Positions 25,001-33,048 of a DNA stretch of 34,175 bases are shown here, in pieces (position 1 is the first letter of the stretch; each line of letters begins with the position of its first letter). The notes beneath the pieces were generated by a model. That model saw only the letters and a program-made list of their open reading frames with translations. It did no database searches and was not told the origin of the DNA. A program made the translations under genes and the position numbers. Location of the stretch: positions 1 to 34,175 of IMG/VR virus record IMGVR_UViG_3300044700_000019; one strand, 5' to 3'. Source of the stretch: a virus.

Positions 25001-28000
25001 ACCGCCTCGGCCTAGACCATTATACTTTGCAATCAAAGCATCTCTTGCCATCGTGTAAGCAACACTACCTGCCACAAGCAATCTTGTGTCGTCACCCATT
25101 GACATCTGAGTATTTACCCAAATTTCTCTTTGTATCTTCAACTGCTCATCACTTATCTGGTTTTGTGATGCATATGTTACTACTAAATCTTGAACATACT
25201 CTATCTGTCTTTCTCTTGACATTTGCTGGAAGATTGCCATTCTGTCAGCATCATTTTGCAATGCTTTAATAGCAGGAGATGAAGCAATGGCGTCACTTTT
25301 TGCTTGTTCTAATAGGAAGTTTGCATCTTCTTTTTGTTTTGCTTCTTTTTCTTCCTTTGTCTTTGGTTCTTTTTTACCAGACTTCTTATCTGCTTCATCT
25401 TTTGCAGCCATTGCTTCTTTAATTTTTTCAACAGCCTCTTGTCTTTTTCTTAGTTCTTCAAGGAAGGGTGCCCCACCTGCTAGAAGAAGTTCCATGTCAA
25501 TAGTGACTCCATCTAAAGATTTAATGTTTGCTAAAGATTCCATCATTGCATCAAATTCTGCTGGATCTTTTTTATTTAAAACAATGTACTGAACAAGATT
25601 TGAACCAAGGTCTTTATTTGTAAAGTCTGAGAACATATTAAATAGTTCCTTCATTTTTCCTTGTCCATGCTCTTGAATTGAAAGTCTTATTACCTGATCT
25701 AACTGGTTAAGTTTTCCTGCAAATAGATCCATCATCGCAATTCCTTCGTCAGGAGAAAGGACTTTTCCTCCAACAAGAAGTTCCATTGTTGTCTGAAGTC
25801 TTTGTGCCTCAAAGTTGCTCTGTAGACCATTGGGTATAAAGTTATCATTGTCATCCCAAGTTCCAAGTTTTCCAAGATTTCTTGATTTTTCTAAGAATGT
25901 TTTTGAAGCCTCTTCTTGTGCTGTGCCAACGTATGCATTTTCAACAACTGCTTTTGATGAGTCAAAGAATGCATCTTCTTTATCTGCCTGTGCACCCCAG
26001 ACACTGTTGCTCTGGTTTCTCTCCCAGTCTGCTTGAGCGGTAATAATTTGATTAAGAATTGCATTATTCATTACTTGAGTATCAGTTTTTTCTTCAGCCA
26101 CTAGTGTTTTAAGTTTTCCTTGTAGTTCTAGTTTTTTCTCTAAGTTTTTAGTAGATTCTATTTCTACTTCTAATTTTTTCTTTTGTGTTTCATATTCTAG
26201 GGCAACTTGATCAGCCAACATAGTTGCTAGTTCAAGATTATTAATATTGTATGCAGCAATTGCAGCAACATCTTTTCTTCTTTGTGTCCAGGATGTGTCT
26301 TTAGATTCAGCGCTGGCTCTTAATTTTACGTTTCGGTTATTGGCGTTTGCCAATAGCATAAGTCTTGCTTTTACTGGATCTTTTTTAAGATCCTCTCCCT
26401 CTGGGCCAAGGATAGTATTCATTTGTCCAATTACTTGCAGCGCAACGCTTTGTTTTCCTATTGACAGGGCTAGTGCTTGAGCAATACTGTCTGCTTGTTT
26501 TTTATCTATTACGCCATCTGCAATTGAATTTGCTAATTTTAATGATAGATCATCAACGGCTTTTGACTCACCAAAGTCTTTTACATTTTTATTAAATGTC
26601 TTCTTTAAATCTTTTCCTTCTTTATCAGACATGTACTTTTTGCCAAATGGGTCTGGTGTTCTATAGTCTTCATTATATTTTTTATACTGAGAACCTCTTC
26701 TTCTTCTCTCCATAATTTGAGAGGCGCCAACTTTTCCAGTCATCTCCCCCATCTTTTTCATGCTCTCTCTTGTAGCAGATGTTTGGATTGCAAATTTTCC
26801 TGCTTCGGCAGCCATCTTGTTAAAGTGTTGGTTGAGCATGTATGCTCCTGCGCCTACTGCCATAATTCCTGCTGCTGCCCAACCTACTGGACCCATACCT
26901 GCAAGCATAGGTGCAAACTGAGCAACTGTTGCTGCTGTTCCAAGTGCTGCAGTTACCTGTGGTGGCGCTCCCATGGCTCCTGCTGCCATCGTTGCCATAC
27001 CTAGTGCGCCAGTGGCCTTACCAGAATACTTTCCAACCTTTTCTCTACGCATGCCACGTTTCTTCTTTGTGATTTGCTTTTGAGTCATCGTGGTTGGTTG
27101 CTTCTTGCCTTTTTCATCTAGTTCTGGATCAAATAGTAAGTGTCCCTTCTTGTCCATGGTGTACCCTGGGTTTGCATCGGTACCATCTCCATACGCTTCT
27201 GCTAATGCCTGGTCTTTTGTATATCTCTTTTTACCTGTTTGGCTAAGGTCACTGCCTGCTGCAAGTGCTGCATTTTGCTGTGCAAGTTCTCCATTCATTT
27301 GCTCTCTTAAAAACTTTTCTCGTTCTTGTAGTTCAGTTATTTCTTCTTGAGACATTGCTGTGTCTATTGTAGATCCATGAATGTCTCCAGTAGTTCCTAC
27401 GATTGCATCATTAAGATTACCTGTTGTTATAACATTGTCCAAGTTATCTGTCTGTGCTGGAATGATATCTCCAGTTACTTTTGCAATCTCATCTGTTTGG
27501 TCTGCAACTAGTACTGTTGAGTCTGCTGTATCTTCTGTACCCTCAACAATTCGTCTTAGTCCATCGCCTTGCTCTTGTGTTCCGTTAGAAATAGCCTCAG
27601 CACGTTTCTTTCTTTGTCTGTCTACAGACTTGTAAACCTGTCTTTCATCCCGCAATTCTGGCGTGTCAAGATCATCATAAAAATCCTTATTTCTAGTATC
27701 TATCTTATCATTTGGTGGTGTGCCTGGTGGTGTGCCTGGGGCTTTAGGTACAGCAGCATCACCAAGTTTTGCAGCCTGAGAAGAGACTTCTGCTTCACCT
27801 TCTTGCAAACCAATAGCAACTCCTTCTGCAATATCTTTACCAACTTCAATTCCATCTGTAGAAGGAGACTCTGTTTTTGCACCCTTCTTTACACCCCTTG
27901 TCGCTGCTTTACCAATCTTTTCACCTTGTGCTTCAGCATCTGCTTCTGCTTTTGGAGTAGCCACAACAAGAGGGGCTAATTCATCTTCTACGTTTTGATC

Positions 28001-31000
28001 AAATACTCCAAGTCTTTTCTTTCTTCCCGCTTCTCCACCAATTGCTCTACCGCCACCTGGAAATAAGTTTTTAGGTACAGATGTTACCCCGTCTGGTAGT
28101 GGAATCTCTCCATTTCTGTATCCTTCCATGATCAGGTCTTGTTGTTCTTGGCCAACGCCACTCGATCTTATTCCTGAAACATTATTAGAAGATCTTCTTG
28201 ATGCTGCTACAACAGTTGGATCTAGTCTAGGATCATTAAGGGCATCTTCTCTAATTGTCATTAAGTCTGTATCACTCATTTGACCAGACGTATTATTCTT
28301 AGCAAAAGTTCTTAGATGTTCTTCGTAGATTGCATCTAATTGTCTTACTTTTTCAGCATTGGCATCGACATCATAGCCAGCATTCGTAAGGCTTGTTCTC
28401 CACTTTTCAATTGGATCTAAATTAGTAAATTCATTAACAAAGGCGCCAACGCTTGCTGTTCCTGAGTCTAGTTGCTTGTTTAGGTCCATAGTAATTCCCT
28501 GAATACCTGCAGCAGAGACTGGTCTAAATTCTGGCGTAATCGGGGTCTTTGGTTTTCTTGGGTCACTATCTGGAAGATTATTTGCCCAGTCTGCTCCACC
28601 TTGTATTAACTTGACTCTATCAGAAACTCTTTTACTTTGGCTAGACATACGCAATGCTTCGTCATAAGGAACTGCTGATGATGTTTCTGTGTGTGCAAAA
28701 GTTTTTGCTTTCTTTTGATTTCCATGTGTATCTAGTGTGTCAAAAGCATTTGATGAACCAAGTGCCCTACTCTTTAAGAAATCCTTTATTGCATCCCCAC
28801 TAGCATTCCTATCTGGCACAGCAGTAATTGCTGCTCTTGCTTCATCAAGCATTCTGCTTCGCCAACGATTCATAGCCTGTGATTGTGCTTCCGTAATTTC
28901 CTCACCAGATGCTCTAGCAAACTCAATTATTCTCTTAACTCCCGCTTCTCCAGTAGAGATTGATCCTTCTATAAGTCCCTTGACTCTCTTGTCAAAATCT
29001 TCCCCACCAGATCCCAGAAATTCTAACTTCATCTTTGCTGCTCTAGTTTCTAGATCACTTCCAGAAATTCCATTACCTTCTATGCTTGTTGATTGTGAAT
29101 ACTTTTTAACTGCACCAGTCATAATTCCAGCAACAAGTTGTGGATTTTCCTTAACCATATCTTTTGATAGAACAACTTCTCCAGGTGTAAGCATGGCTGG
29201 AACAGTATCTTTATTGCCTGTCCCTGGAACAACTCCACCGTCTGCAAACTTTGGCAAACCAGATACTGCACCCTTTGGTCCTGGAACAGCATTAAATAGT
29301 GATGGAGAACCAGAGGCAAGCGCTCTAGCCTGTGATGCGGCATTTAGATATGCTGCTGCAAGTGCATCTACCGATGTCTTTTCTACATTAAATGTTGAAA
29401 TTAAGTCTTTATGAGATAAATGAAGTGCATGAGTTTGTGCAAGGTTTTCTGTTTCTGCTTGAGTTAGATAATCAAAACCGCCACCAAGAACATTGTTTTG
29501 TCCATTAAGTTTTGCAACTCCACTACGAAGCATTGCAAAGAACTTGATAAGGTTTGCAACACCGTTAGCAACAAGACCAACTGTCATCAATACAACTGGA
29601 GCAATTCCTCCAATGACTCCAATAAAACCAACCACAAACTTTTTAGTTCCATCACTAAGATTGTTAAACTTTTCTAGCATTTTTGCGGCAAATTGAACAA
29701 CTGGTGTTACTGCTTCTAGGAATGCTTTTCCAATAGGGATAAGTTGTAGTTTAACATTTTCAAGTTGCTTTTGGAACTTTACTCCAACAGCATCTTCTAC
29801 CTTACCCAATTCTCGTTCAGACAAAATAGCAAGTTCTTCAACCGTTGCTCCAGCAAGTCCAAGTGCTCTTGCTGCCTGTGAAGAATCTTTTGTTACGTTT
29901 TGAAATAATGTTGATAGACGAGCAAACTGAAACTTACCAAACATTTGTTCAATGGCTCTTGCACGGTTAAGAGGATCAAGTGTATCTAGTGCTCTTGCAA
30001 AACCAATAACAGTACTTTTTAGGTCTCCAGCATTAGCATTAACAATACCCTTTATGTTGATACCAAGATCTGCAAGGAATTCTGCTGCCTTCTTAGAAGG
30101 ATTAATCATAGAAGCAAGACCAGACTTAAGTGCGTTAGCACCTTCTGATGCATTAATTCCACCTTCTTTCATTGCGGTCATAAAGAATGCAAGATCTTCT
30201 ACAGATCCACCAAGTTGCTTTACAACTGGACCAGCCTTTGGAATTGCAACTGTTAAATCTTCAATAGATAAAACTGTTTGGTTTTCAACTGCGTTAAGGT
30301 AGTTTATTTTACCTGCAAGTTGGTCTGCAGAAATACCAAAAGCATTTTGAAGAGAAATAGTTGTCTCAAGTGCCTGTTGTTGTTCTACTTGACCAAGGAC
30401 AGAAAGCCTTGTTGCTTGTGTAACTTGTGCCTGTAGATCTGCACCCTGAAGACCCATTGCAGCAGCGGAGGCAGCCATTTCCATTGTGTCTTTAGCAGCA
30501 ATACCAAACTTTGTAAATTCTTTTGCAAGCAATTGAATTTCTGCAACCGCTTTGTCGGTATCCCCCATACCTGTTGTTAAGTCACCGTAAACTCTTGTGA
30601 ACTTAATTGTGGCTTGTTCCATTTCTCGAAACACCTTGGCTGCTGTGGATCCAAGAATTGTAAGAGGAATAGTCAAACCAACCATCAACTGGCGACCAGC
30701 CCACTGAGTATTCTTACCAAAGTTTAGGAGTTGAGTTGATCCTTGCTTTAATAGTTGATTTAAGAATTGCTGTCTTTGAGCAGCCATCTGAGTTCTTGTG
30801 GCATAGTCAGCATACTGACCATTGACCATTTTAAGATGCTTTGGAACAACTTGAAGAACTTTTACAAACTCTCCGTTGGCATTTGTTAGTTGAACATATT
30901 GTGTTTGTAGAGTTTTAACTCTATCTTTCATTGCCCTCTTTAGGACATCTTTTTCTTGTGCAAAAAGACCCTTTAAGGTTTTGCTGTTCATTGTTGCTGC

Positions 31001-31291
31001 AGCAGCCGTGTACCTAAAGTACTGACTCATGCTCAACTTATTCTTTTCTAGGGAATCAGTGAACGCTGTGGTACTTGAGGCAATGGTTTTTTGTGATGCT
31101 ACAAACTTTCCAGTAGCATTGATTGACTGCATGAGTTGTGAATTTAAACCCTTTTGTGCATTTGCAGCAGCGACATTGCCTTCTGTTAGGGCTTGATTAA
31201 ATCTGCTAAGTCCAGCCTGAAGCCTTCTTAGTTGAGCAAGAGCATCACTAGTGTCAAAATGTATACCAATATTAGCATTTACATCAGACAC
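22076..31291 (-). CDS. Tape measure protein (TP901-type core), very long
   Basis: This 3071-residue protein sets tail length. Residues about 205-560 form the TP901-type core (FREMEQATIKFTRVYGDL, then EFTKFGIAAKDTMEMAASAA). Hydrophobic segments lie at about 552-588 and 1427-1484 and may enter the host membrane. Long coiled coils occupy about 2430-2740, with the phrase NFTRPI repeated. A motif DTVPAMLTPGE occurs at about 695-705 and again near the C-terminus. Proline repeats (PPVT and PPGT) lie in linkers. The start is GTG at 31291, with stops just upstream in frame and a weak, distant GGGG. At about 0.15 nm per residue the tail would be near 460 nm; this ratio is textbook, the result is inference. 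Confidence 0.96.
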   Translation of the reverse strand: MSDVNANIGIHFDTSDALAQLRRLQAGLSRFNQALTEGNVAAANAQKGLNSQLMQSINATGKFVASQKTIASSTTAFTDSLEKNKLSMSQYFRYTAAAATMNSKTLKGLFAQEKDVLKRAMKDRVKTLQTQYVQLTNANGEFVKVLQVVPKHLKMVNGQYADYATRTQMAAQRQQFLNQLLKQGSTQLLNFGKNTQWAGRQLMVGLTIPLTILGSTAAKVFREMEQATIKFTRVYGDLTTGMGDTDKAVAEIQLLAKEFTKFGIAAKDTMEMAASAAAMGLQGADLQAQVTQATRLSVLGQVEQQQALETTISLQNAFGISADQLAGKINYLNAVENQTVLSIEDLTVAIPKAGPVVKQLGGSVEDLAFFMTAMKEGGINASEGANALKSGLASMINPSKKAAEFLADLGINIKGIVNANAGDLKSTVIGFARALDTLDPLNRARAIEQMFGKFQFARLSTLFQNVTKDSSQAARALGLAGATVEELAILSERELGKVEDAVGVKFQKQLENVKLQLIPIGKAFLEAVTPVVQFAAKMLEKFNNLSDGTKKFVVGFIGVIGGIAPVVLMTVGLVANGVANLIKFFAMLRSGVAKLNGQNNVLGGGFDYLTQAETENLAQTHALHLSHKDLISTFNVEKTSVDALAAAYLNAASQARALASGSPSLFNAVPGPKGAVSGLPKFADGGVVPGTGNKDTVPAMLTPGEVVLSKDMVKENPQLVAGIMTGAVKKYSQSTSIEGNGISGSDLETRAAKMKLEFLGSGGEDFDKRVKGLIEGSISTGEAGVKRIIEFARASGEEITEAQSQAMNRWRSRMLDEARAAITAVPDRNASGDAIKDFLKSRALGSSNAFDTLDTHGNQKKAKTFAHTETSSAVPYDEALRMSSQSKRVSDRVKLIQGGADWANNLPDSDPRKPKTPITPEFRPVSAAGIQGITMDLNKQLDSGTASVGAFVNEFTNLDPIEKWRTSLTNAGYDVDANAEKVRQLDAIYEEHLRTFAKNNTSGQMSDTDLMTIREDALNDPRLDPTVVAASRRSSNNVSGIRSSGVGQEQQDLIMEGYRNGEIPLPDGVTSVPKNLFPGGGRAIGGEAGRKKRLGVFDQNVEDELAPLVVATPKAEADAEAQGEKIGKAATRGVKKGAKTESPSTDGIEVGKDIAEGVAIGLQEGEAEVSSQAAKLGDAAVPKAPGTPPGTPPNDKIDTRNKDFYDDLDTPELRDERQVYKSVDRQRKKRAEAISNGTQEQGDGLRRIVEGTEDTADSTVLVADQTDEIAKVTGDIIPAQTDNLDNVITTGNLNDAIVGTTGDIHGSTIDTAMSQEEITELQEREKFLREQMNGELAQQNAALAAGSDLSQTGKKRYTKDQALAEAYGDGTDANPGYTMDKKGHLLFDPELDEKGKKQPTTMTQKQITKKKRGMRREKVGKYSGKATGALGMATMAAGAMGAPPQVTAALGTAATVAQFAPMLAGMGPVGWAAAGIMAVGAGAYMLNQHFNKMAAEAGKFAIQTSATRESMKKMGEMTGKVGASQIMERRRRGSQYKKYNEDYRTPDPFGKKYMSDKEGKDLKKTFNKNVKDFGESKAVDDLSLKLANSIADGVIDKKQADSIAQALALSIGKQSVALQVIGQMNTILGPEGEDLKKDPVKARLMLLANANNRNVKLRASAESKDTSWTQRRKDVAAIAAYNINNLELATMLADQVALEYETQKKKLEVEIESTKNLEKKLELQGKLKTLVAEEKTDTQVMNNAILNQIITAQADWERNQSNSVWGAQADKEDAFFDSSKAVVENAYVGTAQEEASKTFLEKSRNLGKLGTWDDNDNFIPNGLQSNFEAQRLQTTMELLVGGKVLSPDEGIAMMDLFAGKLNQLDQVIRLSIQEHGQGKMKELFNMFSDFTNKDLGSNLVQYIVLNKKDPAEFDAMMESLANIKSLDGVTIDMELLLAGGAPFLEELRKRQEAVEKIKEAMAAKDEADKKSGKKEPKTKEEKEAKQKEDANFLLEQAKSDAIASSPAIKALQNDADRMAIFQQMSRERQIEYVQDLVVTYASQNQISDEQLKIQREIWVNTQMSMGDDTRLLVAGSVAYTMARDALIAKYNGLGRGGQANALLTPYLDPSIDPKTGLPVVETPKTDRDTTYDELMKRLRNVRNSAIDAAGGFKELQRAIAATGSKAIANKFSGLEQQLIKMGQTSQFTDYLAGLDTKDLKKFAYTATAADVKKKKGKQKYTQLDPETGKMVTKYQKFKVGDTVLTQKGRDMEQGYKKAIIGDYNKAQLQSLTLAKQEIAARGKLLALGFDELDIQTMLADENYKTLIATGKVTKAELETNAALTKQARIRNQINGAVAGQKDLQKTTDNQKRIPEVVAMMQQAGMSADAIRAAITDPAMLDTLINGMDNFGTLAKDAQDEFNHLLSQIEDIPERKIIELVFTQTREEKIINAANAAAEMFDAYKMIDENTLTNKEGNTFAGLQVKMEDLNSQAKIAQNAINQTQSQIDDMQKEVDADQRKIEENFTRPIEKKQRDIEKLTRSAELNFTRPIQALQERSAVLSHDLDVMNKAAEAINEKYDKQQEALTKVSEINQQIISQQQQQLGLADALSQGDISGAAKAIQDMRASNAANYATSAQDALQKARENEVGSLRGGVSGKSQKEIEEEQWDISQKTYDLELKKAAVDKQILEIQDSIYALEQSRQVALDAIQVKTDAIAKITFGTLLDQQNKLKAINDQLLPLQSQSDLLAAQITANDKNRIIQGQTRAEWDLTLKAAQAAEKLAKGDLALALANVNSVSGTIKGAWDSIKKSYDDIKDKSITITQHIITTYGAALGLPPVTPPVTPPVTDPAKQPGAAWISDGKGGWKKPDKPIGDYGWDDNKGWVKGYGGDDAALALKAAADKKAADEATAIALAKLTATVGVVPTKLAAGESGAIGAASIAAQIKAKEAADAAAKAIQDHVNSISRFKAKEAADARADQLAAYYKGRTGGLSRGGLVPKYFAAGGFARGTDTVPAMLTPGEFVMSRYAVNSHGTDKMKAINSGSSVGDSVYNYNLSVNVKSDASPDQIARTVIAQIQQIDSQRMRGTRI
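22282..22336 (-). repeat. Second copy of the GG...GTDTVPAMLTPGE motif in the tape measure gene
   Basis: The minus strand encodes a glycine-rich turn followed by DTVPAMLTPGE near the C-terminus of the tape measure protein. The same phrase, with related DNA (AGCATTGCTGGAACTGTATC on the plus strand here, AGCATGGCTGGAACAGTATC in the other copy), is encoded at 29171..29239, almost 7 kb away. Two copies in one tape measure suggest a repeated structural element. Confidence 0.6.
22809..22842. repeat. Short tandem repeat encoding PPVT units
   Basis: Three adjacent copies of a roughly 12-base unit (plus strand ACTGGTGGTGT with A or G) encode PPVTPPVTPPVT in the tape measure protein, just before a tryptophan- and glycine-rich C-terminal segment. 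A similar 12-base repeat at about 27713-27740 encodes GTPPGTPP. Both look like flexible linkers and are candidates for copy-number change by slippage. Confidence 0.6.
29171..29239 (-). repeat. First copy of the GG...DTVPAMLTPGE motif in the tape measure gene
   Basis: This stretch encodes DGGVVPGTGNKDTVPAMLTP and the following GE of the tape measure protein at about residues 684-707. It matches the motif near the protein's C-terminus. It separates the N-terminal TP901-type core from the long middle of the protein. Confidence 0.6.
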
Positions 31292-31317
31292 TATTCATGA
31301 CACCCCTATTCATTTTT

Positions 31318-31629
31318 TTATTTTGATGTAAGCAATGCTGTAGGATCTGTAAGTTGAATACCAGATGCTGCATCGATTACTGCGTATACTGTTGGCAAGT
31401 CGATATTATCTTCTAGTGCCTCACGAGTAACTTCTTCCTTTACATATTGCTTAAATGCAATTTCTACACAGTCTAAAAGAACATTCATTGACTCATCGTT
31501 ATTATCTGATACATCTGAAAGTTCCTGAAATCTTTTCATAAAAGGCTTAAGCAAAGAAATCTTCAATGGTCGTACATCAATTACGGTTCCATCAATAAGA
31601 GTTACTTGCTTAGTTGTTTGTTCTGCCAT
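31318..31629 (-). CDS. Short tail assembly chaperone (G-like paralog)
   Basis: The start is the ATG at 31629 behind GGAGG with five bases between (an earlier in-frame TTG overlaps that site), giving 103 residues. The core matches the N-terminal half of the following-in-coordinate 227-residue protein: LIDGT, PLKI, FM, KQY, then IDL and AAGI in the same order. It ends after this domain (DPTALLTSK). Position directly before the tape measure gene is that of tail assembly chaperones, which coat the tape measure protein during tail tube assembly. It has its own promoter-like element upstream and a strong ribosome binding site. No frameshift extension was found. Confidence 0.8.
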   Translation of the reverse strand: MAEQTTKQVTLIDGTVIDVRPLKISLLKPFMKRFQELSDVSDNNDESMNVLLDCVEIAFKQYVKEEVTREALEDNIDLPTVYAVIDAASGIQLTDPTALLTSK

Positions 31630-31655
31630 TATTTCCTCCAATAGGTTGTTAATTA

Positions 31656-31664
31656 ATTATACCA
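31656..31664 (-). promoter_or_regulatory. Extended -10 promoter candidate before the short chaperone gene
   Basis: The gap between the two chaperone genes reads TGGTATAAT on the minus strand, a perfect extended -10. Transcription would start near 31649, giving a leader of about 20 bases that contains GGAGG. No good -35 is seen. It would allow the short chaperone and perhaps the tape measure gene to be transcribed independently of the long chaperone. Confidence 0.55.
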
Positions 31665-31680
31665 TAGCGACAGGCTTATT

Positions 31681-32364
31681 TTAGTCTATTTTTTCGTAGT
31701 CTAAGCCCAAGCCAATACCAAATCCAGCGCTTTTTGCATTTTGACCTTGAAGGGCAAGGATGTCTCTTGAGTCTGATGTTTTTCCACCACTATAAACCCT
31801 AGCCTTCATATCTTCCCAAGCATTACTTTTATTTGCATTTTTATCTAAGTCTACACCCTGCATTGCTGCCATGAATTTTTTTGTAGAATAGTCTTCTTCT
31901 CTTTTTATATTTAGTATTGCAGTTATCTCTTGCATTGATAAAGATCTTTCTAGTTCATCAAAGTCTTTCCAGATCCCCAGCAAAAAAACTTCTGATTCTA
32001 GTTTTGCCAAATCAAGATCTTCCCAGGTTGCTCCAGACTTAACTGCCTGATCCTTTACTCCTTCATCAGACTTCTCATCTACTTTAATTCCTGCAGCATA
32101 ATCTAGCAATCTATATATGTTTTTTAAATCTATTGCATCTTCAAAGTCTTCAATTGATCTTGAGATCTTTGGCATATACTGTTTCATGCAGTTCATTCCG
32201 CAAATTGCAAGAGCAGATATAGCCTCGATGTCGCCCTTTGCTGATCTTACACCTTCAAAGTCATCCATGAACTTTCTTAGATACTTAATCTTAAGAGGAG
32301 ATATTTCTAACTCAGTTCCGTCAACTAAATAAATAATTCCAGTTTTGTATATTTCTGTAGCCAT
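31681..32364 (-). CDS. Long tail assembly chaperone (G domain plus C-terminal T-like domain)
   Basis: The start is the ATG at 32364 (227 residues, MATEIYKTG); a longer in-frame reading runs into the terminator and is not credible. Residues about 10-105 match the short chaperone downstream (LVDGT, SPLKI, FM, KQY, IDL, AAGI). The C-terminal part (AKLESEVFLLGIWKDFDELE, then SLSMQEITAILN and KKFMAAMQGVDL) is the kind of sequence found in the extended tail chaperone of actinobacteriophages. There is no Shine-Dalgarno before the ATG; an extended -10 lies exactly six bases upstream, so the message may be leaderless. It acts in tail assembly and is not expected in the virion. Confidence 0.82.
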   Translation of the reverse strand: MATEIYKTGIIYLVDGTELEISPLKIKYLRKFMDDFEGVRSAKGDIEAISALAICGMNCMKQYMPKISRSIEDFEDAIDLKNIYRLLDYAAGIKVDEKSDEGVKDQAVKSGATWEDLDLAKLESEVFLLGIWKDFDELERSLSMQEITAILNIKREEDYSTKKFMAAMQGVDLDKNANKSNAWEDMKARVYSGGKTSDSRDILALQGQNAKSAGFGIGLGLDYEKID

Positions 32365-32370
32365 TATATA

Positions 32371-32379
32371 AGTATACCA
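32371..32379 (-). promoter_or_regulatory. Extended -10 promoter candidate, leaderless geometry, after terminator
   Basis: The minus strand reads TGGTATACTTATATAATG. The extended -10 (TGG plus TATACT) is followed by six bases and the ATG of the long chaperone, which has no ribosome binding site. It starts in the tail of a rho-independent terminator, so it would restart transcription directly after the tail tube transcript ends. Confidence 0.55.
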
Positions 32380-32380
32380 A

Positions 32381-32412
32381 ACAGAAAGGCCCAACCCCGA
32401 AGGATTGAGCCT
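32381..32412 (-). terminator. Rho-independent terminator after the tail tube gene
   Basis: On the minus strand AGGCTCAATCC, loop TTCG, GGGTTGGGCCT form an 11-base-pair stem with two G-T wobbles and a stable UUCG tetraloop, followed by TTTCTGTTT. It lies 19 bases after the stop of the major tail protein gene. It is the only convincing terminator in the window and sits where a highly expressed structural transcript should end. Confidence 0.85.
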
Positions 32413-32430
32413 CTCATATATTTAGTTGTA

Positions 32431-33048
32431 TTATGCTGCGCCGACTGTGCGGTCTACGATCTTACCGTATGATCCGTTGTCGTTTGGAAGAAGACGGAAT
32501 GATACTTCGAACATTGTCGCTTCGTCACGCTTTGCTGATACTGATACGCTCTCAATTGAAAGTGCACGGTATGCAACGTAAACACGCTCGATATTCTCGG
32601 TTGCGTCTCCAGTTCCTGGTCCAACTGCAATCAGACCACGCTCTACTGGCACATCGCCAATATCGCCTGCTGAAAGATTAAGTGTTGGGTTACTTGAAAC
32701 TGTTGAGAGATCTTCGTCCTTACCTGCAAGGGCAAATAGAAGGTTCTCTAGTGTTGATTCTGCGAATGTAGTATTTAGGTTTACTTGCATGCCTTGCTTA
32801 AATAACTTAGCAACGTCAAGTACCTGGTCTACTGCTACTTCGCCGAAATCTGGCTGGAATTGGATTTCCAAACCATTCATTGTATATCCAACGTTACGGA
32901 AGTCAGAATCTGCTGTAAGGGTATCCTTATATGAAGTTCCTGCTACGAACGCTGGTCGATCTGCGTCTGCAAGTGCGCCTGCTTCGTATGTGAAGAGTGC
33001 TGCTGCTCCAACGATAATATCGTTAGAACTACCACGTGTATATGCCAT
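32431..33048 (-). CDS. Major tail tube protein
   Basis: The start is the ATG at 33048 behind GAGGTG with six to seven bases between, giving 205 residues (MAYTRGSSND). The sequence is a mix of strands and short helices of the tail-tube type, with a beta-rich core (VGYTMNGLEIQFQPDFGEV), a long loop, and a closing section (YRALSIESVSVSAKRDEAT, then MFEVSFRLLPND). It is located between the neck genes and the tail chaperones, the standard position. It has a promoter upstream and an intrinsic terminator downstream, as expected for the most abundant tail protein. Codon choice appears to shift toward more G and C (for example CGT, CTT, GGT) than in its neighbours, fitting high expression. Confidence 0.88.
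   Translation of the reverse strand: MAYTRGSSNDIIVGAAALFTYEAGALADADRPAFVAGTSYKDTLTADSDFRNVGYTMNGLEIQFQPDFGEVAVDQVLDVAKLFKQGMQVNLNTTFAESTLENLLFALAGKDEDLSTVSSNPTLNLSAGDIGDVPVERGLIAVGPGTGDATENIERVYVAYRALSIESVSVSAKRDEATMFEVSFRLLPNDNGSYGKIVDRTVGAA

Noticed and set aside
28737-29414. A 225-codon open frame on the plus strand
   Set aside because: It lies entirely opposite the tape measure gene, is low in complexity (Ser, Ala, Pro) and has no ribosome binding site; it mirrors the codon pattern of the real gene.
29952-30302. A 116-codon open frame on the plus strand
   Set aside because: It is antisense to the TP901-type core of the tape measure protein; no support.
31292-31322. Possible -1 frameshift site (run of seven A) at the end of the short tail chaperone gene
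   Set aside because: The run lies after the TAA stop, and shifted frames end within about a dozen codons without joining any chaperone or tape measure domain.
32365-32394. Longer N-terminus for the long tail chaperone from a start at 32394
   Set aside because: The extra codons would come from the terminator tail and promoter; the match with the paralog begins after the ATG at 32364.
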